56,957 bases of DNA from an uncultured Hungatella sp. (GTDB taxonomy: Bacteria > Bacillota > Clostridia > Lachnospirales > Lachnospiraceae). Both the position numbers and the translations under genes were made by a program. The notes under the pieces are model-generated. The model ran no database searches, was not told the origin of the DNA, and was given only the letters and a program-made list of their open reading frames with translations. Shown here piece by piece: positions 48,777-56,957 of the stretch (within the stretch, counting starts at the first letter, position 1; each line of letters starts with the position of its first letter). Location of the stretch: assembly GCA_947066955.1 (NCBI GenBank), contig CAMTAF010000007.1, positions 1 through 56,957 of the forward strand. The letters are read 5' to 3'.

Positions 48777-50588
48777 ATGTGCGGAATCATTGGATACAGC
48801 GGCCCTCTTGAGGCCAAAAATATATTGCTGACAGGCCTGTCACAGTTGGAATATCGCGGCTACGACAGCGCCGGCATCGCTTACTTTGACACCTATTCCA
48901 AAGTCCATGTGGTCAAGAAGGCAGGAAAAGTTGCCGGATTGAAAGAGGTTTCCATGCCTCACCACTCCCACTGCGGTATCGGCCACACCAGATGGGCCAC
49001 CCACGGCGGGGTGGACGACGTCAACGCCCATCCTCACCGGGCCGGGCGGGTCACCCTGATCCACAACGGAATCATTGAAAATTATCACCGTCTCACCCAG
49101 GAGTTCTCCCTCGAGGACCGCCTCATATCCCAGACCGATTCTGAGGTGGCCGCGTGGGTGCTTGACTCCTTTTACGACGGAGATCCCAAGAGCGCCATAA
49201 GACAGCTCGTGGAGCGCATAGAAGGATCCTACGGGTTCTGTATCATGTTTGACGACCGGCCGGGGGAGATCTACGGCGTCCGCAGTGTCAGCCCCTTAGT
49301 GGCCGCCTACACCCACTCAGGCGCTCTGATTGCCTCCGACTTAACCGCCCTCATCCCCTATACCAGAAAATATTTTGTGGTACCGGAGAACCATATTGTG
49401 AAGCTCACAGGCTACAAGATCAGTCTCTATCACATGGACGGATCCCCGGCTGTTCCGGAGATGCTGGAGGTGAACTGGAACATGGATGCTGCCATGAAGA
49501 ACGGTTTCCCCCATTTCATGCTCAAGGAAATCCACGAGCAGCCGGAAGCACTGAAAAATACCATCCTTCCCCGCATGGTTAAGGGACTTCCTGACTTTTC
49601 CGACGATCAGATTCCGGATGATGTTTTCGCGGAATGCAGCCAGATCCATGTAGTGGCCTGCGGCACTGCCATGCATGCCGGTATTGTGGCCAAATCTCTC
49701 ATGGAACCTGTGCTCCGGATCCCGGTGACGGTCTCCATTGCCTCGGAATTCCGCTACGAAAATCCGCTGATTGACAGGAAGACCCTGGTGATCATCATCT
49801 CCCAGTCCGGAGAGACCATTGACACTCTGGCCGCTCTCCGCCTTGCCAAAAGCCGCGGCTGTGTGACCCTTGCCATCGTCAATGTAAAGGGTTCCACAAT
49901 TGCCAGGGAGAGCGACCACATCCTTTACACCCATGCCGGTCCCGAGATCGCTGTGGCCAGCACCAAGGCCTACTCTGTGCAGCTGGCCGCCCTCTACATG
50001 ATCAGCTGCCGCATGGCTCTTGTCCGCGGAAATTTCACCAGGGAACAGGCTGCCGCTTTCCTCTCCCAGCTTCTGGATGCCATCCCTGCCATGGAGGCCA
50101 TGATCGCTCAAAAAGATGTGGAAAGGGAACTGGTGACCCACTTAATCCAGCAGCATGATACGTTTTTTATGGGAAGGGGCCTTGACTATGCCTTCTCATT
50201 GGAGGGCGCCCTTAAGCTGAAGGAGATCTCCTATATCCACGCAGAGGCCTATGCTGCCGGGGAATTAAAGCACGGCACCATTGCCCTCATCGCTCCCGAG
50301 GTGCCTGTGATCGCCATTGCCACCCAGGAGCACGTATTTTCCAAGATGATCTCCAATGTCCGGGAAGTCAAGGCCAGAGGAGCCTTTGTCATCCTTCTCA
50401 CAAAGGAGCATGCAGTTGTGGATGAAGGGCTGGCGGACATCCATATCAGGATCCCTGATTTAGATGACCGTTTTACCGTATTTCCCATCGCCGTCATCCT
50501 TCAGCTCATCGCCTACTATGCATCCGTGGGGAAAAATCTTGACGTGGACCAGCCCAGAAATTTAGCAAAGTCCGTCACCGTAGAATAG
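48777..50588 (+). CDS. glmS: Glutamine-fructose-6-phosphate aminotransferase
   Basis: This 603-residue enzyme makes glucosamine-6-phosphate for wall synthesis. The N-terminal glutaminase begins MCGIIGYSG with the catalytic Cys after Met1 removal. Two SIS domains follow (about 285-420 and 455-590; ISQSGETIDTLAALR, SLEGALKLKEISYIHAEAY in part). The last residues DQPRNLAKSVTVE are the universal C-terminus. It is controlled by the ribozyme in its leader. Confidence 0.97.
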   Translation: MCGIIGYSGPLEAKNILLTGLSQLEYRGYDSAGIAYFDTYSKVHVVKKAGKVAGLKEVSMPHHSHCGIGHTRWATHGGVDDVNAHPHRAGRVTLIHNGIIENYHRLTQEFSLEDRLISQTDSEVAAWVLDSFYDGDPKSAIRQLVERIEGSYGFCIMFDDRPGEIYGVRSVSPLVAAYTHSGALIASDLTALIPYTRKYFVVPENHIVKLTGYKISLYHMDGSPAVPEMLEVNWNMDAAMKNGFPHFMLKEIHEQPEALKNTILPRMVKGLPDFSDDQIPDDVFAECSQIHVVACGTAMHAGIVAKSLMEPVLRIPVTVSIASEFRYENPLIDRKTLVIIISQSGETIDTLAALRLAKSRGCVTLAIVNVKGSTIARESDHILYTHAGPEIAVASTKAYSVQLAALYMISCRMALVRGNFTREQAAAFLSQLLDAIPAMEAMIAQKDVERELVTHLIQQHDTFFMGRGLDYAFSLEGALKLKEISYIHAEAYAAGELKHGTIALIAPEVPVIAIATQEHVFSKMISNVREVKARGAFVILLTKEHAVVDEGLADIHIRIPDLDDRFTVFPIAVILQLIAYYASVGKNLDVDQPRNLAKSVTVE

Positions 50589-50599
50589 ACCAGAAAAAA

Positions 50600-50630
50600 G
50601 GGGACTGATCCTTTCTTCAGGACAGTCCCC
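50600..50630. terminator. Bidirectional terminator between glmS and the kinase-like gene
   Basis: GGGGACTG and CAGTCCCC flank a 15-base loop. The minus strand has a T-run after the hairpin; the plus strand is weaker. Confidence 0.78.
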
Positions 50631-50637
50631 TGCAATT

Positions 50638-51270
50638 CTACTTTCTGTTCGCCATCTTAATTTTCGCGAAATCACGGATAATCTGCACCGCCCCGTCTAC
50701 GCCGGTTACGCTGCTGTTGATGCACAGGTCATAGCTTCTGGCATCTCCCCACTTCTTGTTGGCGTAGTAATTGTAGTAGCTTGCTCTCTGTTTGTCGGTC
50801 TTGATCATGATATCCTTGGCCTTGGCTTCTGTCACATTATACAAATCTTTCAAATATGCGATCCTGTCGGCGTCATAACCGCTGATGAACACCGTGACCG
50901 CACAGGGATTATCTGCCAAGGCATAGTCGGCGCACCGGCCGACGATCACGCAGGACTCCTCGCTGGCCAATTTCTTGATTGTGTCGAACTGGGCCAGGAA
51001 AATCTTGTGGTTGATAGGCATATCCATATAAGCCGATGTAGTGTAGCCGAGAGAATAGGTATCCATGACCAAGGAATACAAAAAGCTGTTGGTAGGCTTT
51101 TCGTCGTGGGTCTCAAACAGTTCCTGACATAGACCGCTGTGCTTTGCCGCCTCTGCCAGCAATTCCTTATTATAACACTTCACCCCTATGGCCTCCGCCA
51201 GCTTTCTTCCGATGAGATTCCCTTTGCTCCCGCAGTGTCTTCCGATTGTAATAACTAAATGATCACTCAT
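50638..51270 (-). CDS. Cytidylate-kinase-like family protein
   Basis: This 210-residue P-loop protein of the cytidylate-kinase-like family has an atypical nucleotide loop GRHCGSKGNLIGRKLAE, and VIVGRCADYAL and YYNYYANKKWGDARSYDLCI near the C-terminus. The family is common in gut Clostridia and its substrate is unproven. The start at 51270 follows AAAGGAGAAG. A TATAAT at 51329-51334 (minus) may be its -10 box, with no clear -35. Confidence 0.82.
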   Translation of the reverse strand: MSDHLVITIGRHCGSKGNLIGRKLAEAIGVKCYNKELLAEAAKHSGLCQELFETHDEKPTNSFLYSLVMDTYSLGYTTSAYMDMPINHKIFLAQFDTIKKLASEESCVIVGRCADYALADNPCAVTVFISGYDADRIAYLKDLYNVTEAKAKDIMIKTDKQRASYYNYYANKKWGDARSYDLCINSSVTGVDGAVQIIRDFAKIKMANRK

Positions 51271-51364
51271 AATCCCTTCTCCTTTCTGTAATCTTCTGTT
51301 GTCATACAACTCATTTTTTTATATCTATATTATACAACAAAAAAAGAGAAAAGTACATGATTTT

Positions 51365-52279
51365 TCACATATTTCGCAATTTTGTCAGCAGTTCCTGGAA
51401 ATACTGGGGAAGAGGGGACCGGCACTCCATATAGACTCCTGTCCTGGGATGAACAAAGCCCAGGACGCCTGCATGGAGCGTCTGGCCCTGGAGCTTAAAA
51501 GGACATTTCTCCGGCCCGTAGACCAAGTCTCCTAAAAGGGGATGGTGGATGCTGGCCATATGAACGCGGATCTGGTGGGTGCGCCCTGTCTCAAGCCTGC
51601 ACTCAATGTAGGTAAACCGGCTAAACCGCTCCAGAACCCGATAGTGAGTTACCGCCGGCCGGCCATTTTTCTCATTGACGCACATCTTCTTCCTGTCCAT
51701 GGGATTGCGGCCGATGGGGGCGTCTACGATCCCTTCCTCTTCCTTTATGACCCCGTGGACAATGGCCTGGTACCTCCGGTTGATGGTGTGATCCTTAAGC
51801 TGCCTGGCAATGGAGCTGTGGGCCATGTCATTTTTACACACAATCAGAACGCCGGTTGTATCCTTATCAATACGGTGGACGATGCCTGGCCGGTGGACCC
51901 CGTTGATGGCGGACAGCTCATCACGGCAGTGGTACATAAGCCCGTTGACCAGGGTTCCGCTGTAGTGTCCCGGCGCCGGGTGGACCACCATATCCTTGGG
52001 CTTGTTGATGAGGATCACGTCCGAGTCCTCATAGAGGATATCCAGATCCATAGGCTCTGCCTTGATCTCCAGCTCCGCAGGCTCCGGCACCTCCAGTTCC
52101 ACACAGTCCCCCTCAAGGGTCTTGTAGTTGGCCTTCACCGGCATCCCGTTGACCAGCACAGCCTGGGACTTTAAAAGCTTCTGGACATGGGATCTGGACA
52201 ACTCCGGAAAAGCCCGGGATATGGTCACATCAATCCTGCCTCCCTTTTCCTCCGGCGACACTAACAAAGTCTGCTTCAC
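51365..52279 (-). CDS. rluD: RluA-family pseudouridine synthase (RluD-like)
   Basis: This 304-residue enzyme isomerises uridines in 23S rRNA. An N-terminal S4 domain (about 14-75) precedes the catalytic domain with the motif HRIDKDTTG (catalytic Asp) and GRTHQIRVHM. It overlaps lspA by four bases (ATGA). Which uridines are modified cannot be read from the sequence. Confidence 0.92.
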   Translation of the reverse strand: MKQTLLVSPEEKGGRIDVTISRAFPELSRSHVQKLLKSQAVLVNGMPVKANYKTLEGDCVELEVPEPAELEIKAEPMDLDILYEDSDVILINKPKDMVVHPAPGHYSGTLVNGLMYHCRDELSAINGVHRPGIVHRIDKDTTGVLIVCKNDMAHSSIARQLKDHTINRRYQAIVHGVIKEEEGIVDAPIGRNPMDRKKMCVNEKNGRPAVTHYRVLERFSRFTYIECRLETGRTHQIRVHMASIHHPLLGDLVYGPEKCPFKLQGQTLHAGVLGFVHPRTGVYMECRSPLPQYFQELLTKLRNM

Positions 52280-52791
52280 ACCTTCTCCTTTCTGCCGGGG
52301 TACAGCATGTCAAACTCTTCATCTTTATAGTACCACAGGAAAAGGGCAGCAAGCACAGCTGTCCCCACGGTCACATAACAGTCGGCCACATTAAAGATGG
52401 GAAAATCGATAAGCTTAAAATATAGGAAATCAACCACATAGCCCTGGGACACCCTGTCGATTAAGTTTCCCGCCGCTCCGGCGCAGATCGCGGTCAGACA
52501 GGCCTCCAGGGGAAGGAAACGCCTGGAAGCCGGCAGCTTAACCATAACATACGCCACAACAGCAAAGACACACAGGGCGATGAGGAAGAAAAATGTCTGC
52601 CGCCCCTGGAGTATCCCGAATGCCGCCCCTCTGTTTTCCGAATAGAACAATTCAAACACCCCATCCCAGATAACATAAGGGCTGTTTCCCATAAGACGGT
52701 TCACCGCCAGCTTCTTTGTCCACTGATCCAGCGCCGTCAGACACAGGACTCCCAGAACAAAGCCCGCCACATGGCTGCCTTTTCTCTTCAT
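52276..52791 (-). CDS. lspA: Lipoprotein signal peptidase
   Basis: This 171-residue inner-membrane aspartyl protease cleaves prolipoprotein signal peptides. It has four membrane helices and the catalytic aspartates in GNLIDR and FNVADCYV. It would mature the two lipoproteins encoded in this window. It lies between aroB and rluD. Confidence 0.95.
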   Translation of the reverse strand: MKRKGSHVAGFVLGVLCLTALDQWTKKLAVNRLMGNSPYVIWDGVFELFYSENRGAAFGILQGRQTFFFLIALCVFAVVAYVMVKLPASRRFLPLEACLTAICAGAAGNLIDRVSQGYVVDFLYFKLIDFPIFNVADCYVTVGTAVLAALFLWYYKDEEFDMLYPGRKEKV

Positions 52792-52815
52792 AATTCCATA
52801 AACCTCCCCACGTTT

Positions 52816-53904
52816 TTACCGGAGAACAGCCGAAAGCCCGGCCGCCATCTCCGCCTCTGTCACTGTCCTGTCCACAAAAGCCCGGCCAATCTCCTTGAGA
52901 AGGATAAAGCGGATGGCGTTTCCATCCATCTTCTTGTCGTTCTTTGTATCCTGAATCACCTGTTCCAGGGAGATACCCTCCACTTCCACAGGCATGTGAA
53001 GGTACTCCATAAGGCTTTTCAGAGATCCTGCCTCCTCCTCCGGAAGATAGCCTCTGTCCGCGGAGATCTTTACGGCTCCTATGCACCCCAGGCCCACACA
53101 GTGGCCGTGAAGCATGGAAAAAGAGAGCTGCTTCTCCAGGGCATGGCCCAGGGTATGGCCGAAATTCAGCAGAGCCCTCACTCCCTGTTCCCTGGGATCC
53201 TCCTCCACTACCTGCCTTTTGATCTCATCGCTTCTTGCGATCATCTCAAGGCAGATCTCCAAATCCCTCTCCCGGATCTCCCGGCAATGGACTTTCAGCC
53301 AGTCATAGTATTCCCTGTCCCGGATCAGTCCATGCTTGATCACCTCGCCCATGCCGGAGGAATACTGCTCCTCAGACAGAGTCCTGAGAGTGGCCGCATT
53401 GGCATACACAAGGGCCGGCATGTGAAAGGCTCCCACCATATTTTTGTAGGAAGCAAAGTCCACCCCTGTCTTTCCGCCGATGCTGCTGTCCACCTGGGAA
53501 AGCAGGGTGGTTGGGATCTGGATAAAAGACACGCCTCTCAAATAAGTGGCTGCCCCGTAACCGCACAGATCCCCCACCACGCCGCCGCCCAGCGCCACCA
53601 GCCAGTCCCTGCGGTCAAAACGGCTCCTGATCAGGGTTTCATACAGCCTCTGTACCGTGTCTAAATTCTTGCTCTCCTCCCCTGCCGGGAACACAAACGT
53701 CTCCACCTCCCTGCAGCAGCCTGACAGAATCTCCCTGACCTGGTCCAGATACAGCCCAGCCACCGTGGAGTCCGTGACAACGCACATGCGCCTTCCCTCC
53801 ACGGGCAGCTTTTTTATCTCTCCGGCCAGATTGGCAAAGGAGGTGTCCAGCACAATGTCGTAGATTGGTTTTCCATCTTTATGTACGGTTAATGTCTTTG
53901 ACAT
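52816..53904 (-). CDS. aroB: 3-dehydroquinate synthase
   Basis: This 362-residue enzyme makes 3-dehydroquinate in the shikimate pathway. NAD-binding GGGVVGDLCGYGAATYLRG and the metal ligands in ALLNFGHTLGHALE are visible, with IPTTLLSQVDSSIGGKTGVD (in part, TTLLSQVDSSIGGKT) conserved. The start at 53904 follows GAAGGGA. No other shikimate gene is nearby. Confidence 0.95.
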   Translation of the reverse strand: MSKTLTVHKDGKPIYDIVLDTSFANLAGEIKKLPVEGRRMCVVTDSTVAGLYLDQVREILSGCCREVETFVFPAGEESKNLDTVQRLYETLIRSRFDRRDWLVALGGGVVGDLCGYGAATYLRGVSFIQIPTTLLSQVDSSIGGKTGVDFASYKNMVGAFHMPALVYANAATLRTLSEEQYSSGMGEVIKHGLIRDREYYDWLKVHCREIRERDLEICLEMIARSDEIKRQVVEEDPREQGVRALLNFGHTLGHALEKQLSFSMLHGHCVGLGCIGAVKISADRGYLPEEEAGSLKSLMEYLHMPVEVEGISLEQVIQDTKNDKKMDGNAIRFILLKEIGRAFVDRTVTEAEMAAGLSAVLR

Positions 53905-53962
53905 AGTATTTTTTCCCTTCTCAATACAAATACAACCCATCCGGCTTTAGATCCGCGTACGC

Positions 53963-54010
53963 AAAAAAGCAAACGGCTTTCTGTGCGGCTTCGCGTGAAA
54001 AACCGTCTGC
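53963..54010 (-). terminator. Terminator after sepF
   Basis: On the minus strand GCAGACGG pairs with CCGTTTGC (one G-T pair) and is followed by six T, 18 bases after the sepF stop. Confidence 0.7.
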
Positions 54011-54027
54011 TCACCTTGTTCGGATGT

Positions 54028-54561
54028 CTACAACCGAAGATTCAGCCCTGACATATCAAGGCCTCCTCCTCCCCCGCCGCCTAACATATCCTGAAAGTCG
54101 CCGGAAAGCTCCACGGAATTGGGTGTAGCGATAAAAATATAGTTGGAGATCTTCTGCAAGTTGCCATCCATGGAGTACGTAGCCCCGGAAGAAAAATCGA
54201 TGATTCTCTGGGCAATCTCTGTATGGAGTCCCTCCATATTCAGGACCACGGCCTTCCCTGCAAGAAGATAATCACAGATCTCTTTAGCATCTTCTATGGA
54301 AGTGGGTTTGATCATGGACACTTCCATGTTCCGCTTCATGGGAACAACTTTATTGTTGGAAGAGGAACGTCCGAGAAACCTTGGCCTTGCCGGCTCTTGA
54401 GGCTCTTCTTCGTCATCGTCATAGTACTCCTCGTCTCTTTTCCCAAACAGGCCTTTTCTGGGAGGTCTCTCGTCTTCTTCATAATCGTCATCTAAAAAGT
54501 AGTCGTCGTCTTCGCTGTCGCTCAGCCGCATACTGTCCATAAATTTCCCTAAAAAACTCAT
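54028..54561 (-). CDS. sepF: Cell-division protein SepF
   Basis: This 177-residue FtsZ-ring assembly protein has an N-terminal amphipathic membrane-binding helix (MSFLGKFMDSMRL), an acidic Asp/Tyr-rich linker, and the SepF domain (about 80-160) with KPTSIEDAKEICDYLLAGKA and DFSSGATYSMDGNLQKIS in part, then IFIATP. A Gly-rich stretch (seven Gly) precedes the C-terminus. It is downstream of yggS as in many Firmicutes. Confidence 0.93.
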   Translation of the reverse strand: MSFLGKFMDSMRLSDSEDDDYFLDDDYEEDERPPRKGLFGKRDEEYYDDDEEEPQEPARPRFLGRSSSNNKVVPMKRNMEVSMIKPTSIEDAKEICDYLLAGKAVVLNMEGLHTEIAQRIIDFSSGATYSMDGNLQKISNYIFIATPNSVELSGDFQDMLGGGGGGGLDMSGLNLRL

Positions 54562-54577
54562 ATATACTCTCCCTCTT

Positions 54578-55261
54578 CTATCGTGCACCAAATATTCCGG
54601 TGCCTACCCTTACCATGGTCGCCCCCTCCTCGATTGCAACCTGGAAGTCTCCGGTCATTCCCATAGAAAGGATGTCCATAGTAACATTATCAATGTTTTT
54701 ACTTTTCACGTCAACATAAAATTGATACAATTTTCGAAAAACCGGCCGATTCTGTTGGGCATTTGAGACAAACGGAGCAATGGTCATCAGGCCGCGGACC
54801 TTCACATGGGGAAAATCTTTCATTATATAAAGAGCTTCCTCCACTTCCTCCAGAAAAAAGCCAAACTTGCTCTCCTCCCTGGCCACATTGACCTCCAAAA
54901 GGATATCCGTGGTCTGTTCCTGTCTTGCCGATTCTTTCTCGATCTCCCTCACAAGGCGGATAGAGTCCGCCGAATGAATCAGACAAGTCTTTCCCAAGAT
55001 CTGCCGTACCTTGTTGGTCTGGAGGTGGCCGATCATGTGCCAGCTTATGTCTGATGGCAGCTGAGGAATCTTTGAGGTCAGCTCCTGAACCTTGTTCTCC
55101 CCAAATTGACGGGCCCCTGCCTCATATGCGCTTCTCAGCATGTCCACCGGCTTTGTCTTGCTGACCGCCACCAGCGTCACTTCCCTCCGGTCTCTTCCCG
55201 CCCTTGTGCAGGCTTCCCCGATCTGCTCTTCGATCCTCTGTAAGTTCTCTCTGATCTCCAT
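54578..55261 (-). CDS. yggS: YggS-family PLP homeostasis protein
   Basis: This 227-residue single-domain alanine-racemase-fold protein binds pyridoxal phosphate through Lys in VAVSKTKP. HMIGHLQTNKVR, FGENKVQE, MGMTGDFQVAI and RVGTGIFG are hallmarks. It maintains PLP and amino-acid balance. The start at 55261 follows GGAGGAAG. Confidence 0.94.
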   Translation of the reverse strand: MEIRENLQRIEEQIGEACTRAGRDRREVTLVAVSKTKPVDMLRSAYEAGARQFGENKVQELTSKIPQLPSDISWHMIGHLQTNKVRQILGKTCLIHSADSIRLVREIEKESARQEQTTDILLEVNVAREESKFGFFLEEVEEALYIMKDFPHVKVRGLMTIAPFVSNAQQNRPVFRKLYQFYVDVKSKNIDNVTMDILSMGMTGDFQVAIEEGATMVRVGTGIFGAR

Positions 55262-55297
55262 ATGCTTCTTCCTCCTGACGGTCATCGGCCGCTGCCA

Positions 55298-56695
55298 TTA
55301 CTGATAGACAAACACACCCTCTTTTTCAATAAGGGAAGCGTTTAGTACAATATGGTCATAGACGTTAAGCCCATAACTCATGTTTTTCCTGATGGTATAA
55401 AATTCATCGCTCTGAGCCAGGACCTCAATCTGCTTAAACACGGTGTATCCTCTGTTTATATTGTAAACTCCCTGGAGCGAGGCGGTAATCCCCACCTGAA
55501 ACCGCTCCGAAGAATCCGGTTTCACCAGATAATCCCCTGCCTGGATCACCTGATCCTTATCACAATCTATGTAGTAATATTCATCATTGGAATAGTAGAC
55601 AGTGGTTGGCACAAACACAACGGACGTGCCGGCCTCTGTGTAAACTTCCTTATTAAATCCGTCCTCCAGTCCGTCTCCTCCCTTTGTCAGGAAATCCACA
55701 GGCACCAGGTAAAAATTCTTGGTAGTAACGGAGCTGATGGGGATTTTTAAGCCCTCTGTGGCGGCAGTCATGATCTCAAAGTCCACATAACGGTCTGTGA
55801 CAAACTGAACCATATATTTATCAAAGTCCAGCTTCCCGTAAGCCTTCCCGTCACTTCCTGTGACAATGGTGAAAACCCCGTCCGTAACTAAGTCGTGGCC
55901 CGGGAAAAACACTTCCACACTGTTCTGGGAACTGAACTCCAGGGCATCTTCCTCCTCCACAGGGAACACCACAGACCAAGAATCATCGGTGATCACCTTG
56001 TATATGGGGGTTCCCGGTTCAACCCTCTGCCCTGCTTTTGTAACAGCCCTGGCATACTGGCTGCGGTCAAACACGGCCTCGCTGATCTGGGGAACCGTAA
56101 GGCTCTCGTAGCCGTCAATGGCATAGGAAACCACCCCGCTGACCGGAGTGAATACCTGCTTAAAGCGGATTCCCATCTCCTCGATCAACTGTTCCTGACT
56201 GTTCAGAGCGTTAAAATTCGTGTACTCCATCACCATGGCTTCCAGTGTATATTTGGCATCATAAACCGAATCAAAGCTTTCATCGGAATAGGCGGTGCTG
56301 TAAGCGTTTAACTGCCTGCGTATATTGGAAAGATCCTGGTCCGTGAGAGCTCCCGGCCCCTCATTCTGCTCCTCCAGGAACGAAGACAGATTTCCGCTTT
56401 CATCAATGGAGTATATACATGTGTTGACTGAGGCCCTTTTGCCCTCCCTCACATAGTAGTTGACGTACCCTGCGCTGTCCGCGTACTCTGTGGTCTCCTG
56501 CCGGAGAATGATCCCGGTATATCTTTTGTCATCCACAATGGACCCGTCCGCCACCTCATAAAACTGGATCTTTTCCTTTGTCAGATAGGTGTACACGCTG
56601 AAAATCATATAAATGAAAATCGCGGCAAAAATCAGCATCCCTATGTTCAGGTTCAAAGGCTTTCTGTATTTTAAGATCTTGCTCTTCTTAGCCAT
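55298..56695 (-). CDS. HlyD-like membrane-anchored protein
   Basis: This 465-residue protein has a short basic N-terminus, one membrane helix at about 17-38 (NIGMLIFAAIFIYMIFSVYT) and a large extracytoplasmic part with barrel-sandwich-like sections (GYVNYYVREGKRASVNTCIY in part, GQRVEPGTPIYKVITDD), resembling HlyD/membrane-fusion adaptor proteins. No ABC or RND partner is adjacent. Its position before yggS and sepF suggests a division or envelope role. The start at 56695 follows GGAGG. Confidence 0.75.
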   Translation of the reverse strand: MAKKSKILKYRKPLNLNIGMLIFAAIFIYMIFSVYTYLTKEKIQFYEVADGSIVDDKRYTGIILRQETTEYADSAGYVNYYVREGKRASVNTCIYSIDESGNLSSFLEEQNEGPGALTDQDLSNIRRQLNAYSTAYSDESFDSVYDAKYTLEAMVMEYTNFNALNSQEQLIEEMGIRFKQVFTPVSGVVSYAIDGYESLTVPQISEAVFDRSQYARAVTKAGQRVEPGTPIYKVITDDSWSVVFPVEEEDALEFSSQNSVEVFFPGHDLVTDGVFTIVTGSDGKAYGKLDFDKYMVQFVTDRYVDFEIMTAATEGLKIPISSVTTKNFYLVPVDFLTKGGDGLEDGFNKEVYTEAGTSVVFVPTTVYYSNDEYYYIDCDKDQVIQAGDYLVKPDSSERFQVGITASLQGVYNINRGYTVFKQIEVLAQSDEFYTIRKNMSYGLNVYDHIVLNASLIEKEGVFVYQ

Positions 56696-56763
56696 AGAAT
56701 CTCCCTCCTTCCGGGTACTGATATCCAAGCGGCGGACTGCATGCACATCGGGGCACCTTCTCT

Positions 56764-56792
56764 ATTATACGAGCAAATAGAAAAAAGTTCAA
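56764..56792 (-). promoter_or_regulatory. Promoter of the hlyD-like/yggS/sepF operon
   Basis: TTGAAC and a perfect TATAAT are separated by 17 bases on the minus strand, about 70 bases upstream of the start codon. Confidence 0.75.
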
Positions 56793-56824
56793 GGTTTTCT
56801 GGCACTGTCATGCCTGTGCGCAAT

Positions 56825-56902
56825 CGAGTAGGGGAAGCTTTCCCCCCTACTCGCCGCGCGGCCCGTGCGCCGCTTCAGCGGCAAACTTCCGCTGCACGGG
56901 CC
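56825..56902. repeat. Hairpin pair at the right edge
   Basis: Hairpin one (56825-56853) has arms CGAGTAGGGG and CCCCTACTCG. Hairpin two (56860-56902) has arms GGCCCGTGC and GCACGGGCC with an inner AGCGG/CCGCT. The sequence TGCGCAAT followed by a near-identical AGTAGGGGA occurs at 56817 and again 86 bases later, so the region is internally repeated. Confidence 0.7.
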
Positions 56903-56908
56903 TGCGCA

Positions 56909-56957
56909 ATTAAGTAGGGGAGATTTTCTCTCCCCTCTCACACCACCTGTACGTGCC
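56909..56957 (-). mobile_element. Possible 3' end of a group II intron (cut by the window edge)
   Basis: On the minus strand the sequence reads CACGTACAGGTGGT, GTGAGAGGGGAG, a loop, and CTCCCCTACTTAAT. This resembles the 3' half of domain V plus domain VI of bacterial group II introns, whose ends commonly read GTGAGAGG...CCTACTCGAT. The rest of the intron would lie beyond the window. An alternative is a simple repeat related to the hairpin at 56825. Confidence 0.4.

Overview
The window looks like chromosomal DNA of a clostridial Firmicute, most likely Lachnospiraceae. The evidence is the gene order rplU-prp-rpmA-obgE-yhbY-nadD-yqeK-rsfS, an L27 with the Firmicute N-terminal extension beside its processing protease Prp, a glmS ribozyme, Bacillus-type SOS boxes between yneA and lexA, a XerS-like recombinase, SepF, and strong AGGAGG-type ribosome binding sites. 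It is mostly core genome. I see no prophage, CRISPR array, rRNA or complete insertion sequence. Layout, left part: 0-5.5 kb holds a secreted M16 metallopeptidase, a fumarate-reductase-type remnant, an unknown secreted protein, a tRNA-Leu(CAA) and a small helical protein. 5.5-12.4 kb is a plus-strand run: a PotBADC-type ABC transporter, then an AbgA-like amidohydrolase, a GNAT acetyltransferase, an ACT-domain protein and a DUF2164 protein. 12.5-16.7 kb holds a flavin reductase divergent from an HxlR regulator, an orphan zinc-finger membrane protein and polA. 16.8-20 kb holds ttcA, xerS and the divergent yneA/lexA SOS pair.

Middle part: 20.2-32.8 kb is a long minus-strand block of ribosome, RNA and envelope genes (radical SAM, DUF2344, RNase G, TrkA/TrkH, bactofilin, an NlpC/P60 hydrolase, L21-Prp-L27, ObgE, YhbY, NadD, YqeK, RsfS). 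33-43.5 kb is dominated by a ten-gene minus-strand operon that joins nucleoside uptake and cleavage (NupC, DeoD, CodA, DeoB) to the non-oxidative pentose phosphate pathway (split transketolase, transaldolase, RpiB). A Crp/Fnr-type regulator is divergent from it, and a damaged-looking PTS IIB region lies beyond its end.

Right part: 43.6-48.3 kb is an envelope operon (repeat-rich NlpC-like protein, LytR-CpsA-Psr protein, histidine phosphatase, broken TetR). 48.5-50.6 kb is glmS with its ribozyme. 50.6-56.7 kb holds a cytidylate-kinase-like protein, aroB-lspA-rluD, and sepF-yggS-hlyD-like. The right edge has hairpins that resemble a group II intron end.

The most unusual signal is a dispersed element of about 76 bp with two stems. 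It occurs five times (3420, 4823, 4907, 13147 and 20651). In four of the five it sits, in the same orientation, directly upstream of a Shine-Dalgarno sequence; copy B runs instead into copy C. Paired base changes preserve both stems. A second, unrelated two-stem tandem repeat lies between deoD and the crp-like gene.
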